DNA from: Torreya grandis
Lineage: Eukaryota; Streptophyta; Pinopsida; Cupressales; Taxaceae
Length of the DNA: 64,000 nt
Direction of reading: 5' to 3'
NCBI GenBank assembly: GCA_037957365.1
Contig: JARHVA010000122.1
Coordinates: 3,359,001-3,423,000 of the forward strand
Position 1 is the stretch's first letter, and every line of letters starts with the position of its first letter. The notes under the pieces were generated by a model. It did no database searches. It was given only the letters and a program-made list of their open reading frames with translations, and was not told the DNA's origin. Below are positions 10,654 through 22,859 of this stretch, piece by piece. The position numbers and the translations under genes are program-made.

Positions 10654-13074
10654 TATTGGATGAATATTTTGTCAACTAACTGAAGGCAAAATGGGTATAT
10701 CAACCATAGTATAATGAGATAAATCTCTCCTCTCAACAAGTGGAGGCTTCCTATAAACTATAATATATTAATATTAACTAAAAATAGACTCAAGGGTGAG
10801 ATCATACCATCCATCTCTCTTTTTTCAGAGATGATGTTCACAAGGCAAAGGAAAATTCTTGTGTAATAACTAAAAGCAATCCTCTTCTTTCAAAAATGAT
10901 GTCTAGTAAACAGTAGGAAAACTTCCTGGGTAGTAACTGGATCCACAAAAAACTCATGAAAGCATAAAGTCTTTTGTTGTTTCTCTTACTGATTTAGGAC
11001 TAATAAAACTGTGGAATGAAGTGTAGCTCAAAGTCTCCATTGAAAACCACAACAGAGTATAAGATCACAAAGGATAAAATTAGTACAAAGCCTTTCTAAT
11101 ACTATTTTCACCAAAACATAAGAAACACAAATTAAAGGTAATTATAATAGCACAAAGTCTTCATAATTAACTTCAGAACATCTTCTAGATAATTTACACA
11201 CACTCTACTTATTTAATCAAATAGATGAGATATTATTAGGAAAAAGGACATAAGAACAATTCCCTAAATAACACAAGTTATTCTAATGCAAAGTTTGAAA
11301 AGTCACCCACTTTCTCATTCATTCAAGAAAATATGATTTACAATTTGAGCTCAAAGTCTCAAAAGGCATCTCAATTTAGGCAGAGCTTTTGATTCTAATC
11401 ACCACATTACCACTAGCATCTAACACAACCCTAGTATCTTTATTGTAGAATTGAGTGCACTGGAGAATGAACTCTATGTTGTGAGCCACTACAGGAAAAG
11501 AATAGACCAAATGAATATTTCTCTTGATTATCTTCTTCATTTCATAGCTGGGATTGCTTGATTTGGTTTTTTCCATGAACTCAACCATATCCACATGGCC
11601 AATCTCTGTATCCCTAATGTCGTTGACATTAGAAGTAATTGAGGTGATTGGAAAAACACCTTGATACTTATACTTCATTATCTTCAACTTTTTTGGAGAA
11701 ACCTTAGTCATATGGAAGGGCTTTTGTCAAATGGATGTCAATGAAGAAGGATCCTTGAGAGAAATTGCATCAAGAATCATGATCATTCAATCAAGAGAAA
11801 AATTGGCAATCTGGGAAAATTGCATGTTGGTGATCACAACCATGGGAATGCACTTGAAAGGGCTAAGGTGTGAGCAAGCCAAAAAATTAAAGGGAAGCAG
11901 GCTCAGAAAAACAAAAAATCAAAATTTCCTAGAGTTAAGAAAATCTAAGGAAATGCATGCAGGGGTGGCAAAAATTTCTACCCTTGCATGTGGGGGAAAG
12001 TCTATTGATGTATAGGCGGCAATTTTTGCTACCTTTGCATGTTGGGTTGAAACTAGGTAACAATAACAAGAATCACTACCATTACACGGTTGGGAAGCAT
12101 TTTTGTAAGGGTGATGATTTTCACCACCTTTACATGAGATGAGAGTTATTGTGTAAGGGCAGTGATTTTTGCTGCCTCTACAAAATATAACTCGATCGAC
12201 AGGTTTAGTGGGTTTTTGAGTTTTTACCTAGAACGCCTCCTCAGGGAAGAGAGGGAGGAGGAAAGAAAAATAAAACCTAAACAATAAGAAAAATATAAAA
12301 CCTAACCTTAAAGAAAATAAAAAAACAAAAATCAAAATAAAAACCTAGAAATAAAAGAGAAGAACATAAAACCCTACCTAGAAAATTGAAATCCCATGCT
12401 TGAAGCTAAAAAAATCATGATCCCACTCATTCACGTGATCGACTGGATGCAGGGAGGAGTTAGACAACTTGGAATGATCTAAATGAGGCTCAAATCAACA
12501 TAAAAAGGGCAAAAATTGAATCCTACCACTCGACACACACGGTCATAAATGCCATGTGTGAGATCATGTAGGGATGGCAAAAATTGCCACCTCTGCATTA
12601 TGAAGAGAAAGAAATATGCAAGAGTGGAAAAAATCACCACTCCTGCATGGAGGTGCTTGAAATGCAAGGTCGGTGATTTTTGCCGTTCTTGCATGGAAAG
12701 ATGTAAGGGTAGTGAAAATCACCGCTCTTGCATCTTAACACAAAAAAACATGCAAGAGAGGCAATTTTTGTCACTCTTGCATGTGAATGAAAAAACATGT
12801 AATGGCGACAAAAAATACCACTCTTGCATGTAAACTAGAAACACTAACTCCTTAAAATTTATCAAAACCTTGACGTTCTGATTGCATCGAGACCGCAACG
12901 AATTTCACATTTCATGATAAATTGTAATGAGGGAGGGTTGTGAAATTTTCAAGTAGTTATTCGACTACACTTGAGATCAAGAGAAACTTGTCTCGAACGA
13001 CGAACTTAGAGTGAAACAGACAAGTTTTGTAGGGGTTGTTTCAAAAATGAGTGTATTTAATTTTGGGAAGAACA
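10654..13074 (-). repeat. 5' LTR of element A
   Basis: This is the partner of 2038-4471 and, in the element's orientation, the promoter LTR. On the plus strand it starts TATTGGATGAAT and ends GGGAAGAACA, followed by target duplication ATATC (13075-13079). Its length is about 2.42 kb. It carries the same palindrome clusters. The readable minus-strand frame at 11711-11376 has a counterpart in the other LTR but shows no recognisable domain. Confidence 0.9.
11953..12832. repeat. Palindrome clusters in the 5' LTR of A
   Basis: This is the counterpart of the palindromes at 3340-4236, in groups 11953-12185 and 12565-12832. Examples with arms around an AAAATT-like centre start near 11955, 12016, 12600, 12666 and 12747. 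The unit near 12747 (arm ATGCAAGAGAGGCAA) is a better palindrome than its partner in the other LTR. Others are weaker, so the two LTRs have decayed independently. Confidence 0.8.
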
Positions 13075-13080
13075 ATATCA

Positions 13081-13260
13081 ATATAATATAAGATATGAGA
13101 ATGAAATGAATATCGATGTAACATCAAAAACAAAAATATCAATGTAAAAACACAACCAAATATATGCAAATGGAATAAATATCAATGTAAAATAAGAACA
13201 CAAACAAATATATGAAAATAGAATAAATATCCATGTAAGAAAAAAAAAAACATATGTAAA
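13081..13260. repeat. ~60-bp degenerate tandem repeat
   Basis: The phrase ATAAATATCAATGTAA recurs in variant form near 13108, 13134, 13168 and 13225. The last units are spaced about 57-60 bp and separated by AAATATATG-type sequence. It adjoins the right target duplication of element A. No coding function is visible; the minus-strand open frames across it are low-complexity F/Y/I-rich artefacts. Confidence 0.6.
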
Positions 13261-13872
13261 TATATGACTAGTGAAATAAAATATAAAAGATGTGATAAAG
13301 AGAAATGACAAACCAAACTTAGGGCTTGTGCTAATCTATAATGTAAAAGAGTATGGCTATTTACATCAACACATGACACATAATTGTTATAGGAAGTTAA
13401 GGTAATTTTGTAAGGAAGGTCTAGTCCTATCCAAAGTATTATAGTGTAAATAACAAAAGGAAAACTAAATAAGTGTGTGGAAATAGGTGTGTTTAAAGTA
13501 AATAAGGATATTTTGTGAGGAAGGCATGATCCTATCCAAGATCTTACATTACAACTCATAAAAGGAGAACCGATGAGTTGTGATAAGCTATTAAATGATA
13601 ATCATTAAGGGGAATATTGGGGATAAATGATGAATAAAGGGAATGTAAAACATTAAATGGGTATGGTATAAATCCTTACTATAAATGAGACACACTTAAG
13701 AAAATGTGCCCATGTTAATAATTATTGAAAAATAGAGGCATAAGATACTTTATCTTATAGATGCAAATCTTAGAATAACAAGTGAATTACAAATATAATT
13801 CTATGAAGGTTATATATGCAAGAAAATTAAAATGGGTCTACCTTCCCACAATGTGTTCCCCATTCCTTAGGA

Positions 13873-13890
13873 CCCCTTACAGAGTTGCCA
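13873..13890 (-). promoter_or_regulatory. Possible primer-binding site of an older element (F)
   Basis: On the minus strand TTGGCAACTCTGTAAGGGG resembles the primer site of element A (TTGGTGACTCTGTTGGGG). To its right the plus strand begins TATTGTGAAG (13894), and LTR A begins TATTGGATG in the same position relative to its primer site. This suggests a 5' LTR edge of an older minus-strand element whose interior was later split by A. I could not find its partner LTR. Confidence 0.35.
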
Positions 13891-13932
13891 ATCTATTGTG
13901 AAGATTAGATACTTACATGAGAAAGTAGGCAA

Positions 13933-13935
<3 letters not shown>

Positions 13936-13997
<62 letters not shown>
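13936..13997. repeat. (TA)n microsatellite
   Basis: About 31 uninterrupted TA dinucleotides. This is a likely polymorphic and assembly-prone site. Confidence 0.98.
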
Positions 13998-13999
<2 letters not shown>

Positions 14000-14789
14000 A
14001 GTATGAGACTTCATACCCTAGTCTATTAGTCTACTTCACCCCAATAAACCTCAGATATATCATGAGTCCAACTGTGGGGTTTGAGCTTCAACTAGGATAG
14101 GTGATGTGCCAAACAACAATCACATCTTTTGGTGTGATTTTTAATTTATAACTGCCCTTTTGTTTCTTTTATGATTTGGATTTTAACTTTTTATCAATTT
14201 TTTTGTTCCTCCTCCATATGGATTTAGAAGAGCAATCATGAGTGATATAATTAATAAACACAATAAATCTTACACTTTTATTACAAGACAGAATTAATTA
14301 AAGACTATGCAATCCAGAAGATTCTTAAACTTGCCCATAAGTAAGTGTGAAATATCAAGACCAACATTATGTGTGTTTTAAATGAGAGGATATAAGGGAT
14401 ATATGAAGATTGAAAAAGATCTATATGTAATAAATGTTACAATAATGAGTATTATTTGTAGTTGATCACAAGGGAAATAATATAGTTTTAAGTGTATTAA
14501 AATAACCATATCACATAAATAACCATACTATTCAAATTTCAAGCTAGCACAAGCATGAATGTAAGGAAAAATCATCCCAAAATATAAGGAAAATAAATGT
14601 TTACAAAGTGTAAATGAGATATAATTAAAGAGATGACATTAAATATGTATAAAAATGAGATTTGTAAATCAAGAATCATGAATTTATAAAGAAAAAGAGG
14701 CACAATAAAAAAAGAGAAGTAATGTATCACAAGTTTTAGAAGTACAAATATCATAAGACCATTTAGATGAAAATGTGAAGCATAATATG
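13998..14789. other. AT-rich sequence without recognisable gene
   Basis: This may hold the LTR of the putative element F or the 3' LTR of element E. I found no matching partner sequence. Minus-strand open frames here are hydrophobic low-complexity readings without motifs. Confidence 0.4.
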
Positions 14790-15850
14790 CCATATAAAAG
14801 TAATGTGCTTATATATAATAATAAATTTGATGGCATACATCATCAATAACATTGGATAAATCTTGTTCTAATTGGAATCTATCCTTAACCATAGTCTCAT
14901 TTATCTTCATTGAGAGATGAGTAAGGACTTACTAATGGACTATCTTGATGGAAAATGTAGGTATGCTAGAAGAAGGTTGGCTACGTGGAGTATCTTATTA
15001 AGGGTAATCAATGTGAGGAATTGGTGTTACAATGTGACTGAAAGTATATGATCTTTGGGATGATGAATGGTGTGGGGAAGACTGAGATTTTCCCATGAAT
15101 GACCTTGGGTATGCTGCTAAGAAGATGGTAGTGTAGGCCATGGGAAATCATAGAAGTAATTTTTTAGTACTCTACACCTATCTGTGTGATGTGTAACACA
15201 CTGATGCTAAAGATAATTAACATCCCCATGTTAGAGGATATACTCTAGATAAATGCTAGGAGGATGTAGGTTCTTATCAACAGACTATGTCTTCTCTAAA
15301 CAAAGCACATCAATGTAATATTAAAGTTGTTCATAATGAGTAGAGGTATACATGTTCATGTTATGGAAATAACAAGTGCATCTAGGAGTAGTTGATGATG
15401 GAGGTATAATATCCATAGTATAGGTATATCTTGATGCCTATTATTATGATAAGAACCTCTTATGTGAATGATAATCCTTGACCCAATGATCAAAACCCCT
15501 ATGAAACTCACAATATGGCTCATATGACCATGATGAAGGTAGTGGATCAAACTTAAGCAATGGTAATATTCCATCACCACCAATAATACTAGTCAAAGTA
15601 GATACATGACTAGGCTTGGTAGTTATAAGAGAATATATCAATGTGGCTTAGTGTAATGTGGCTGACATCCCATGGGGGAACATGCTTTAAGGATAAAAAA
15701 ACCTAGAAAATTTATATGGACCTATCATGGCATGATCAAGAAACATACTTCAAAGTAGATTATCCATGACTAAATGAGAAGTAGTTTATGTATGCTTCAT
15801 CTCATACCTATGAACATCAAGTGAGGAAGAGACAATTTTAGGTATAGTAG
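14790..15850 (-). pseudogene. Element E: region downstream of protease with two knuckle-like segments
   Basis: Minus-strand readings include YCEFHRGFDHWVKDYHSHKR near 15520-15460 and HQCVTHHTDRCRVLKNYF near 15200-15150. Both recall the plant Gypsy gag knuckle CxYHxxxGHxTExCxxLK, with some cysteines lost. It is odd that they lie downstream of the protease-like region at 16440-16910, where reverse transcriptase should begin. No reverse transcriptase motif (YxDD, FGL or similar) was found down to 14790. Stops and frame changes are frequent. The region may be a gag duplicate or a rearranged element; the homology is by motif only. Confidence 0.45.
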
Positions 15851-16439
15851 AAGGAGAAGGAATAATATTTAAATGTAAATAATGTTGTAAATAAGAATGA
15901 TAGCTAAGTACTCTTTCATATTTGACTTGAGAAAAACAATTAAGAAGGGGTCATATAAGGAATATCCATAATCATAATCAAGAGTGTGAAGATAAATAGT
16001 TCTATAATCAATGATTTTATCGATCGAGGAAGAATATTATTTAGTCTTTGTTATGGTAATGGGAATCTCATATATTATTTTTTGACAAAATCAAGGTCAT
16101 AAAAAAGAGTTAATTGAGTAATTATATAAGAAGGGAGATCTAAATTTTTTATTCTCAAACTGATCTCATTGAGTTTGTCATCATCATAATCTAATAGGTT
16201 AGGTGGTATATTACCTACAAGTTCAAGGCGGCCATTATAACCTCTATTAAAGTTAACAAAATAATTAAATATTTGAGATTCATGAAAAATAATTCTATTT
16301 AAAGGTTCAAGGGTGGGTATTTTGAAAAAACCATGTTCCTAGATTTTTTTCAAAATTTTAAGGGTTTGTGTCTCCTTGAATCTTATAGATAACACCATTG
16401 TCAGGGAATTTAACACATTAGCATGCTAACAAGGCTATA

Positions 16440-16910
16440 TATCTCATGCAGTGTGTCTAAGGTTGACCAAGTAAAATTTTATATGATAATGGGAAATTAA
16501 AGATCATAACATTGATACAAACCATGATAGGAAGAATTGTGATAGGAATCCAGATACAAGATAAAGGAGGTATTTTCATTTGATCATAATCTTGACATGT
16601 ACTTTGGGTAGATTTAAGGTTACATTTAGAGTACCCAAGTGTTTTAAAAAATTCAAGGGAGGCAACACAAGTGTTATAACCTTCATAAATCAAAACACGC
16701 TTGACTTTTACATTGCCAAATTGGAAACTAATTAATAATCGTGGATCATCTACACGAAGCAATATTTCATCAAGAATCATTGAGGTGATAGGAAATTTGA
16801 GTAAGAAAGAAGTGTCTATAGTTTTTACAATGTGTTTAGACATTTTATCACATTATTGAAGGATGTTATCTTTAGACCTAGACAAAGTGGATTCTTTCCC
16901 CATGGGTGGA
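16440..16910 (-). pseudogene. Element E aspartic protease-like region
   Basis: The 128-codon minus-strand frame 16843-16457 reads VKRVLIYEGYNTCVASLEFF, then LGYSKCNLKSTQ, then YDQMKIPPL, and ends YKILLGQP. This follows the layout of Tat-like Gypsy proteases: RVLIDxGSxxNVC..L..LGY...L.P....YD......YxLLLGRP. The catalytic DxGS is replaced by YEGY, so no activity is expected. Past 16457 a segment that in relatives reads WLH..A..S..H.C.KF follows, broken by stops. It lies after gag (17830-19560) on the same strand. Confidence 0.65.
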
Positions 16911-17829
16911 GGTCAAGGGATGTTTATTTCAAATAAGAGTTATATTAAATGATTATGATGATGAGGGGAATTCTTCATGAGTTTTAGAAAAGGAATTTTA
17001 GAGGGGAGACAAAAAAGTTTCGAGATAAGATCTTGTTCATCATATCTAGTTAGAACTATATTAAATAAAAATGCATAATGTTGAAACAATTCCATTGAAA
17101 GGGGAAAGGAAGTGAATTTGAACTGATGTTGATAAAGATTATTTTATTGGGATGGATCTGATTTGGTTTGGCCAAGTGTGTTAGATTGGGTTGAATTAGG
17201 TAATGTCATTGGTTCTTATAAATATTTAGATGTTGTGGGTGGTGAAGAAAGCATAAAAGTAGATTAATTTATGGTTTTGAAGATGGGTGATTCAAAATGA
17301 GGAGACATTGATGATAAGTGAGGAATAAAATGGAAATAAAATTAGTATCTAAGTGTATCTTTTGATTGGTTACATGTGGGATAGTGGATGAAGGAGGAAG
17401 TTATGTTGTTAGATTTTTTTGAATCATTGCTATATGCTCAAGTTTTATGAAATGAGATGGATACGTTTCTTGAAAAATACAAAAAGTTTAGAAATTATTA
17501 TAATTAGAGTGGGGATAAGGATTTAAGATACTACTCTCCTCATATTATTCATAATGACACCATTATCATTATTGATGAGATAATTAGGATCCATAAAAAT
17601 TTCAACAAAATTATAAGTGGGAGGTTGAGTATTACTTGATTGATTATTAGGAAGGGGATACTTATAAATAGCGAGATAGGTGTTAGATTTATTAAGGGAA
17701 TCATGATTAAGTTTGGCTTCATAAGCCTTAGTTATTGCTTCATAATCTTGTTAGTGCTCATGAATTAAGGTTTTGTTATCAAAATTAGGACCAAGGAGAT
17801 ACTTAAGAGAAAATTTTATAAGTTGGTGA

Positions 17830-19560
17830 CAAGTCTCATGAGAATGACCCCAACTTACATGATACCAAAAAAACTTGTGTAGATCATACCAATGTTTGAT
17901 ATGGAAAGTAGGGTCAAGATCTCAAGGTAAAGGCCTAGGAAGACACTTTTGAATTCTTTTAGGGGAATTGATTTGTGAGAATATACATTATTTAGATGGG
18001 AAGATGTAGAACTACATTGTTGTAAAGGATTAGTTGAAATTGGTTGTGAAATATTAACATCATCAAAACCACTTGGGAGGATAACATGAATAGTGTGTAT
18101 GGAATGATAGATATCTGTAACACCATCATTAGTAGTATGTTGGTTCTTAGATTTCATAAGCATTCAAGTTTTGTCTAAAGGGTGGGAGGGCTCAAATTGT
18201 CTTAGGAAAAAATATATATGTTTGGCTTGGTCTAGGGCTTCTTCCAAAGATTTTGGAGAGAGAGCCCTAACATGATATTGTAAATTAGGATGAAGAGTGT
18301 TAGTGAATAAGTGGAAGAGATTATTTTCTGACATGTTATGTTTAACTTTATTGGATAAGGCTTTACATATTTTAATCAACACTTGGGCTATTTTGATTCT
18401 TATTTTTTATATTTAGTGATAAAGTGAGATAAACTATTTTCAGGAAGATCATTAGTTTTGAATTCTTATACCAATGCATTAACTAAGTCTTCTAAACTAG
18501 ATATAGTACAAGGCTTGAGTTGATTATACCAATCCATTGTATCACCTATAAAGGTTTTAGCTAAGAACTTGGTGGTGGAAAAGGTATTGAGCTTAATCTA
18601 ATATTTATATAAGTTTTTAAAATCTTTCAAGTACATTACAAGATCAATGGATCCATTATAAGTGATAGTAGGAAAAATACCACTTATACTAATATTTGAA
18701 ATTCTGAGGAACTAAGGGTTCATTTTTAAGTGTTTGATAGTATTGTTAAGAAGTGGGGGTTGAGTTAAAAGGTTACCTTATGAATCTCTAAGGAGTGGTG
18801 GGGGGGGGGGTATTAATATTTTTCACTCCCCATTGAGTGGATTGAGGACAAATTTGTAATTGTAAATGTTGATTTTAAGTTTGCATCATTTTATTTTCAC
18901 TATTAGTTTGAAACATAGCGATTTGATTCATGGATTGTAATAAAATTTGATTAGTATTAATAGTGGATTACTGATTAGAATCAACATGAGATGCACTAGT
19001 GGTAACATTTACTTGAGTATTAATGTGGGCATTTTGGGTAGACCCCCTAAAGGAGATGCCAACCATGTTGATGGTAATGGCATACATGGAAGATGAAGAA
19101 GGCATGGAAGAAGAAGATGACATGGAAGAATTATAAGGAATGGAAAAAAAGAAAGACATGGTGGAATTCATAAGAGGAATTGACCAAAGTATTATATAAA
19201 AGCTATATTTGGATGAATGGGGATACTCAATGTAAGTTCCCATCATGAGATTATAGATTATAGTGATATACTTACCTTTATGTTGGGGTTTCCATTACTT
19301 AAAAATATCATTTCAACAGTGTATTTAAGATCATTCTCATCTTATATAATAGGCATTATTGGAGGATAATTAAGAGGATCAATGGCTAAAAATGGAGAAG
19401 TCCCATAGTTGGTGGTCCTAGTAGTGATATGAATATTACTAAGGTCTAAATTGTCTGCCATAGTTTAGGGTAGGTAGGTCTTGGAAAATTTATGATTGTT
19501 AGTGAAATTCATCATGTCATTCTAATTTTGTTGATCAACTTCATCAAAAATGTTCTTCAT
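17830..19560 (-). pseudogene. Element E gag (decayed)
   Basis: The likely start is the ATG at 19560-19558 (MKNIFDEVDQQN), just downstream of the leader array. The N-terminal part is Ser/Met-rich (19246-18968). The core includes the readable frame 18382-18164 (LHPNLQYHVRALSPKSLEEALDQAKHIY), a typical end of the retrotransposon gag domain. A degraded knuckle at about 17885-17830 reads WYHVSWGHSHETCHQL, where Trp replaces the first Cys. A GT splice-donor-like site lies at 19275 (AAAG|GTAAGTAT). Stops and frameshifts are frequent. The region 17830-16910 is a degraded linker to protease. Confidence 0.65.
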
Positions 19561-19689
19561 GATGAAAAGTGAAGGTATGACTATGAGTAATTAGGCTAAG
19601 AGAAAAGAGAATGAAAAAATAAATTATGTCACCACCTACTAAAATAGATATACTAGGGTCTATGTATTTCATAATAAAAAATTAGAAAT

Positions 19690-21740
19690 GTACTAGGTTG
19701 ACCAAAGTCAATTTAGTTGCATAAGAAGGAAAAACAACAATCTGGAACCCTACCAAGTTGACCTAAGTCGATCTAGTTAGATAGACAAATGAAGATATAA
19801 AAATACTAGATCAAATAGGGTTGATGTAGTTACACATGTAGGTAAACACAATAATCTAAAATCATACTAGGTTGACCATGGTTGACTTAGTTGGATAGAT
19901 AGGAAAAAATAAGTCTAGAAATCTACTGGGTCAATTTGAGTTGATCTAGTTAGATAGACTGGGAAAAATAAGATATAAATATATCAAGCTTGGTCAAATT
20001 AATTGGATCTATAAAAATTTTGATTATAAATTATATGATGTATTCTAAAAATAGAGTTAAATAAGTAGAATATAGAAGATTGAGTCGAGCCTGGTCAACT
20101 TGATTTGTTCAAACACATTGAGCTAGGTCAATGCTGATTGATATAGCTACATCACATAACATAAAACTATGTTGATTTTGGTTGACATAGTATTCAATAA
20201 TAAAGAGAGAACTAAACAACAAACAAAAATGAAAGTGCACAACTAAAAAATTATTTAACTAGCTATCCAAAAATAAGACAAGGAAGATGTTTTATAAGGA
20301 TTTGATTGATTTATAGGCTCCCAAAGATGGTTATATGTTAGATAGTGACAATCCAATGTTTTAAAGTGTTGAAAATGGAGGATTATAACTTTCCCATATC
20401 CCACTAAACTTGGTTTCAAGGGTAATATATAAGTAACTTCCTAGTGCTAACAACTAACTAATACACTATAAGATTAAATATATGGATAGCTTCCTAAGGC
20501 TCAATAAAAAAGGGAATCCTAGGTTTTTCTTGAACACCATGAGGTACATTGAAACTAAAGTATGTGCTTATATTTTTACTATGGATATGAGTATTATATC
20601 AAGCCCATCATTCCATAAAATCTATAAATGATATACTAAGACCATAAACAAAGTATCGCACAACCCTTCACAATAATAGCTAAGTATTTTTTAAAATTAT
20701 CAACATATAGTTTCTAGGGAAATCAAGATAGTGAAAAATAAAGGCAAAAATCAAGTATTAAAAATAATTTTGAATTTTCTAAATGTAAATAAATATGAAG
20801 AAAACTCTTTTCAAAGCAAAAGTGATCTTAATTACTATAAAAATAAAGTGAGTTGCCTTGTTTATGTGAAAAGTGAAACACAAAAAATAAGTTCGGTTAA
20901 GTATGTCTCATTAAACAAAAAAAATAGAATAAGGTCGACACTGGTTGACATAATCTCTCAAAAAAAATCCAAAATAAACTAGGTTGGCTAGGGTTGATTT
21001 GGTTTATAAATATAGGTAGAGACACAATTAAGTTAGCTCAACTTATTTGATTATGTGATACAATTTTAATAGTACTAAAAAATTGGCAAGAACAAAATGG
21101 AAATATGAAGTACTAATAAATTTTATTGACAAATATAAATGACAAACTGAGATAATTGAATCACTGAGTTGGTTAGAAGAAACTTGAGTAATATAACTAG
21201 GTTGATTAGGTTGACTTAGTTGGTTGATTATGAAAGATGTATATCTAAATATCAAAAGTAGATCATCCTAAATCAATTTATTCTTGTAAAGATAAAAACC
21301 TAAAAAATAATAAAGATTAAACAGGGTTGACCATGGTCAATTTAGTCTACAAAAGGTATAAAAATTGAAAATAGTGAAATAAACCTAGGTTGACATGTCT
21401 CGACCTAGTTTACTAAAATGAAAAAGTAAAAATTGAAAGAATTAATTAGGTTGACCTACAAGACCAGTTTGAATATAGATGAAAAATTAATAAGTAGAGA
21501 ATATAATTGGGTCATTATGTGTGACATAGTTGACTATATATCTAAAATCTACAAATAGAGAATAAAAATGGGTCAACTAATGTGACCTAGTTGACTGTGG
21601 ATGAATATATGCAAACAAAGAATAAAACTGAGTGGACCTACACAACCTAGTTGACTGTAAATGAAAAATATGTGAACAAAGAACAAAACTGGGTTGACCT
21701 ATGAAACCTAGTTGACTATAAATGAAAGCATTCAATTCAA
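19690..21740. repeat. ~60-bp degenerate tandem array rich in TTGAC motifs (leader of element E)
   Basis: The core AGGTTGACCTAGGTTGACTT, or its variants, recurs at intervals of about 52-62 bp (for example 19695, 19755, 19817, 19869, 19928) and continues with longer gaps to about 21740. Between cores the sequence is A-rich (AATAAGAATAAAAA types). Each unit has one or two TTGACC, TTGACT or GGTCAA motifs, the W-box core bound by plant WRKY factors. The array sits immediately upstream, on the minus strand, of the E gag start. Whether it is regulatory is unknown. Confidence 0.75.
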
Positions 21741-22524
21741 GGGTTAGATTCATGTTAGGTTCACCAGAATGTATGCAAAAAATTAAAATAGATCTATAGC
21801 TTATCTTAATAAATATAAGATTAGGGAAAGTAGTCAATTATAATATATTATGATACTTTATATATCAATAGCATGACTAGATTGAATTTGTTAAACATAA
21901 CTAAGGGAACACTTATCACACAACACTAAAAGAGAGAGTTCCAAAGACTCTAGGTAAATAATATCATGCAATAACCATAGCTAGGTCTTTTAATGCATAA
22001 AATCTAATCTAATCTAGTGTTATAAAATCTTATAACATAAAGGGGATGTTTAAAAACAAACAAAACAAACAAGGGATCATGGTAGGTAAATGATGGCCTA
22101 GGTCACATAAGGTGGAAGATGACAAGCCAAGAAAACCCTATAGCTACACTAATTTTAAGTGTAGAGGTAATTTAAGCAAGGTGTTATGCACTCAAACCTA
22201 TTACTTTGTGCAATATCTATTTATCAAATGAAATAACAAAATTTAGAGATACTTACCTTTGAACAAACCTATCAAATATTAATCTTCCCCTTGGCCAATG
22301 GTGATTTATAAGAGATTATTGTGGATTTGTAAGGATCACACTAGTTAAAATTAGTTTTAAATTAAAAGATTCTATTTTTGCATTTAAGACTTCCCACAAG
22401 ACAAGCTATATTTTATCCAAGGTAAACCCTAAACAATGGCTCATTCAAATGTAGATGTAACAAAATTATGAGTTGTAATAATTAAAAAATGAATGTTCCT
22501 CTCTATTATATTAAGATGAAGGTT

Positions 22525-22534
22525 GTATTTATAG
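22525..22534 (-). promoter_or_regulatory. Possible TATA box of the E promoter LTR
   Basis: The minus strand reads CTATAAATAC, about 3 kb upstream of the E gag start. It is followed on that strand by a strong splice-donor-like site (AAAG|GTAAGTAT at 22256). I could not define the LTR boundaries, so the assignment rests on the motif and position alone. Confidence 0.3.
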
Positions 22535-22859
22535 TAATGTATAAGTCTTAACCCTTCCAAAATTATAGTTGATAATGTCATCCTACCATGACCTAATTTT
22601 GAAAAAATTACTATTTGACCTTGAACTAGGTCAATCTAGGTTGACCTAGTTCTTTAATGTGTGCTATAACTATAGAAATTGGGTCAAACATGGTTGAACT
22701 AGTAGGAAAAATGATTTTTTGCTTAGTTATGGTTTATTTTAGATGAGAATTACCTAGGGAGTTGGATAAATGAGTTTTATTTTCTTAGGGAGTTGGATAA
22801 GTGGGTTTTGTAATGGGTTTAGGTATGATAGATTTTGAAGCACCAATTGTCTTCCCACC

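Larger units (their letters stand above)
2038..13074 (-). mobile_element. Element A: complete but decayed Ty3/Gypsy (Tat-like) LTR retrotransposon
   Basis: Two direct LTRs (2038-4471 and 10654-13074) bracket a minus-strand coding region. The 5-bp sequence ATATC lies at 2033-2037 and again at 13075-13079, a perfect target-site duplication, so both boundaries are secure. On the minus strand the order is 5' LTR, primer-binding site, gag, aspartic protease, a plant-type second RNase H, reverse transcriptase, Gypsy RNase H, integrase, 3' LTR. Every domain carries stop codons or lost residues, so it is dead. The LTR reads TGTTC at its 5' end and CAATA at its 3' end, not the usual TG...CA. The dual RNase H points to the Tat-like lineage. 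It lies next to a possible older minus-strand element (F). Confidence 0.93.

Noticed and set aside
13078..13559. Minus-strand hydrophobic open frames of 77 and 125 codons
   Set aside because: They are low-complexity readings of A-rich tandem repeats with no motif or start context.
18797..18811. Run of G residues as a quadruplex or regulatory site
   Set aside because: It is a single homopolymer run without a second G-tract arrangement, inside a degraded element.
19690..21740. CRISPR-like appearance of regularly spaced repeats
   Set aside because: Units are degenerate, spacers are not unique, no cas genes are present and the context is plant retrotransposon DNA.
21772..21800. Possible LTR edge of E (TGTATGCAAAAAATTAAAAT) matching 13818-13840
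   Set aside because: About 20 of 22 bases match, but the sequences diverge soon after. The match is too short in AT-rich DNA to call an LTR pair.
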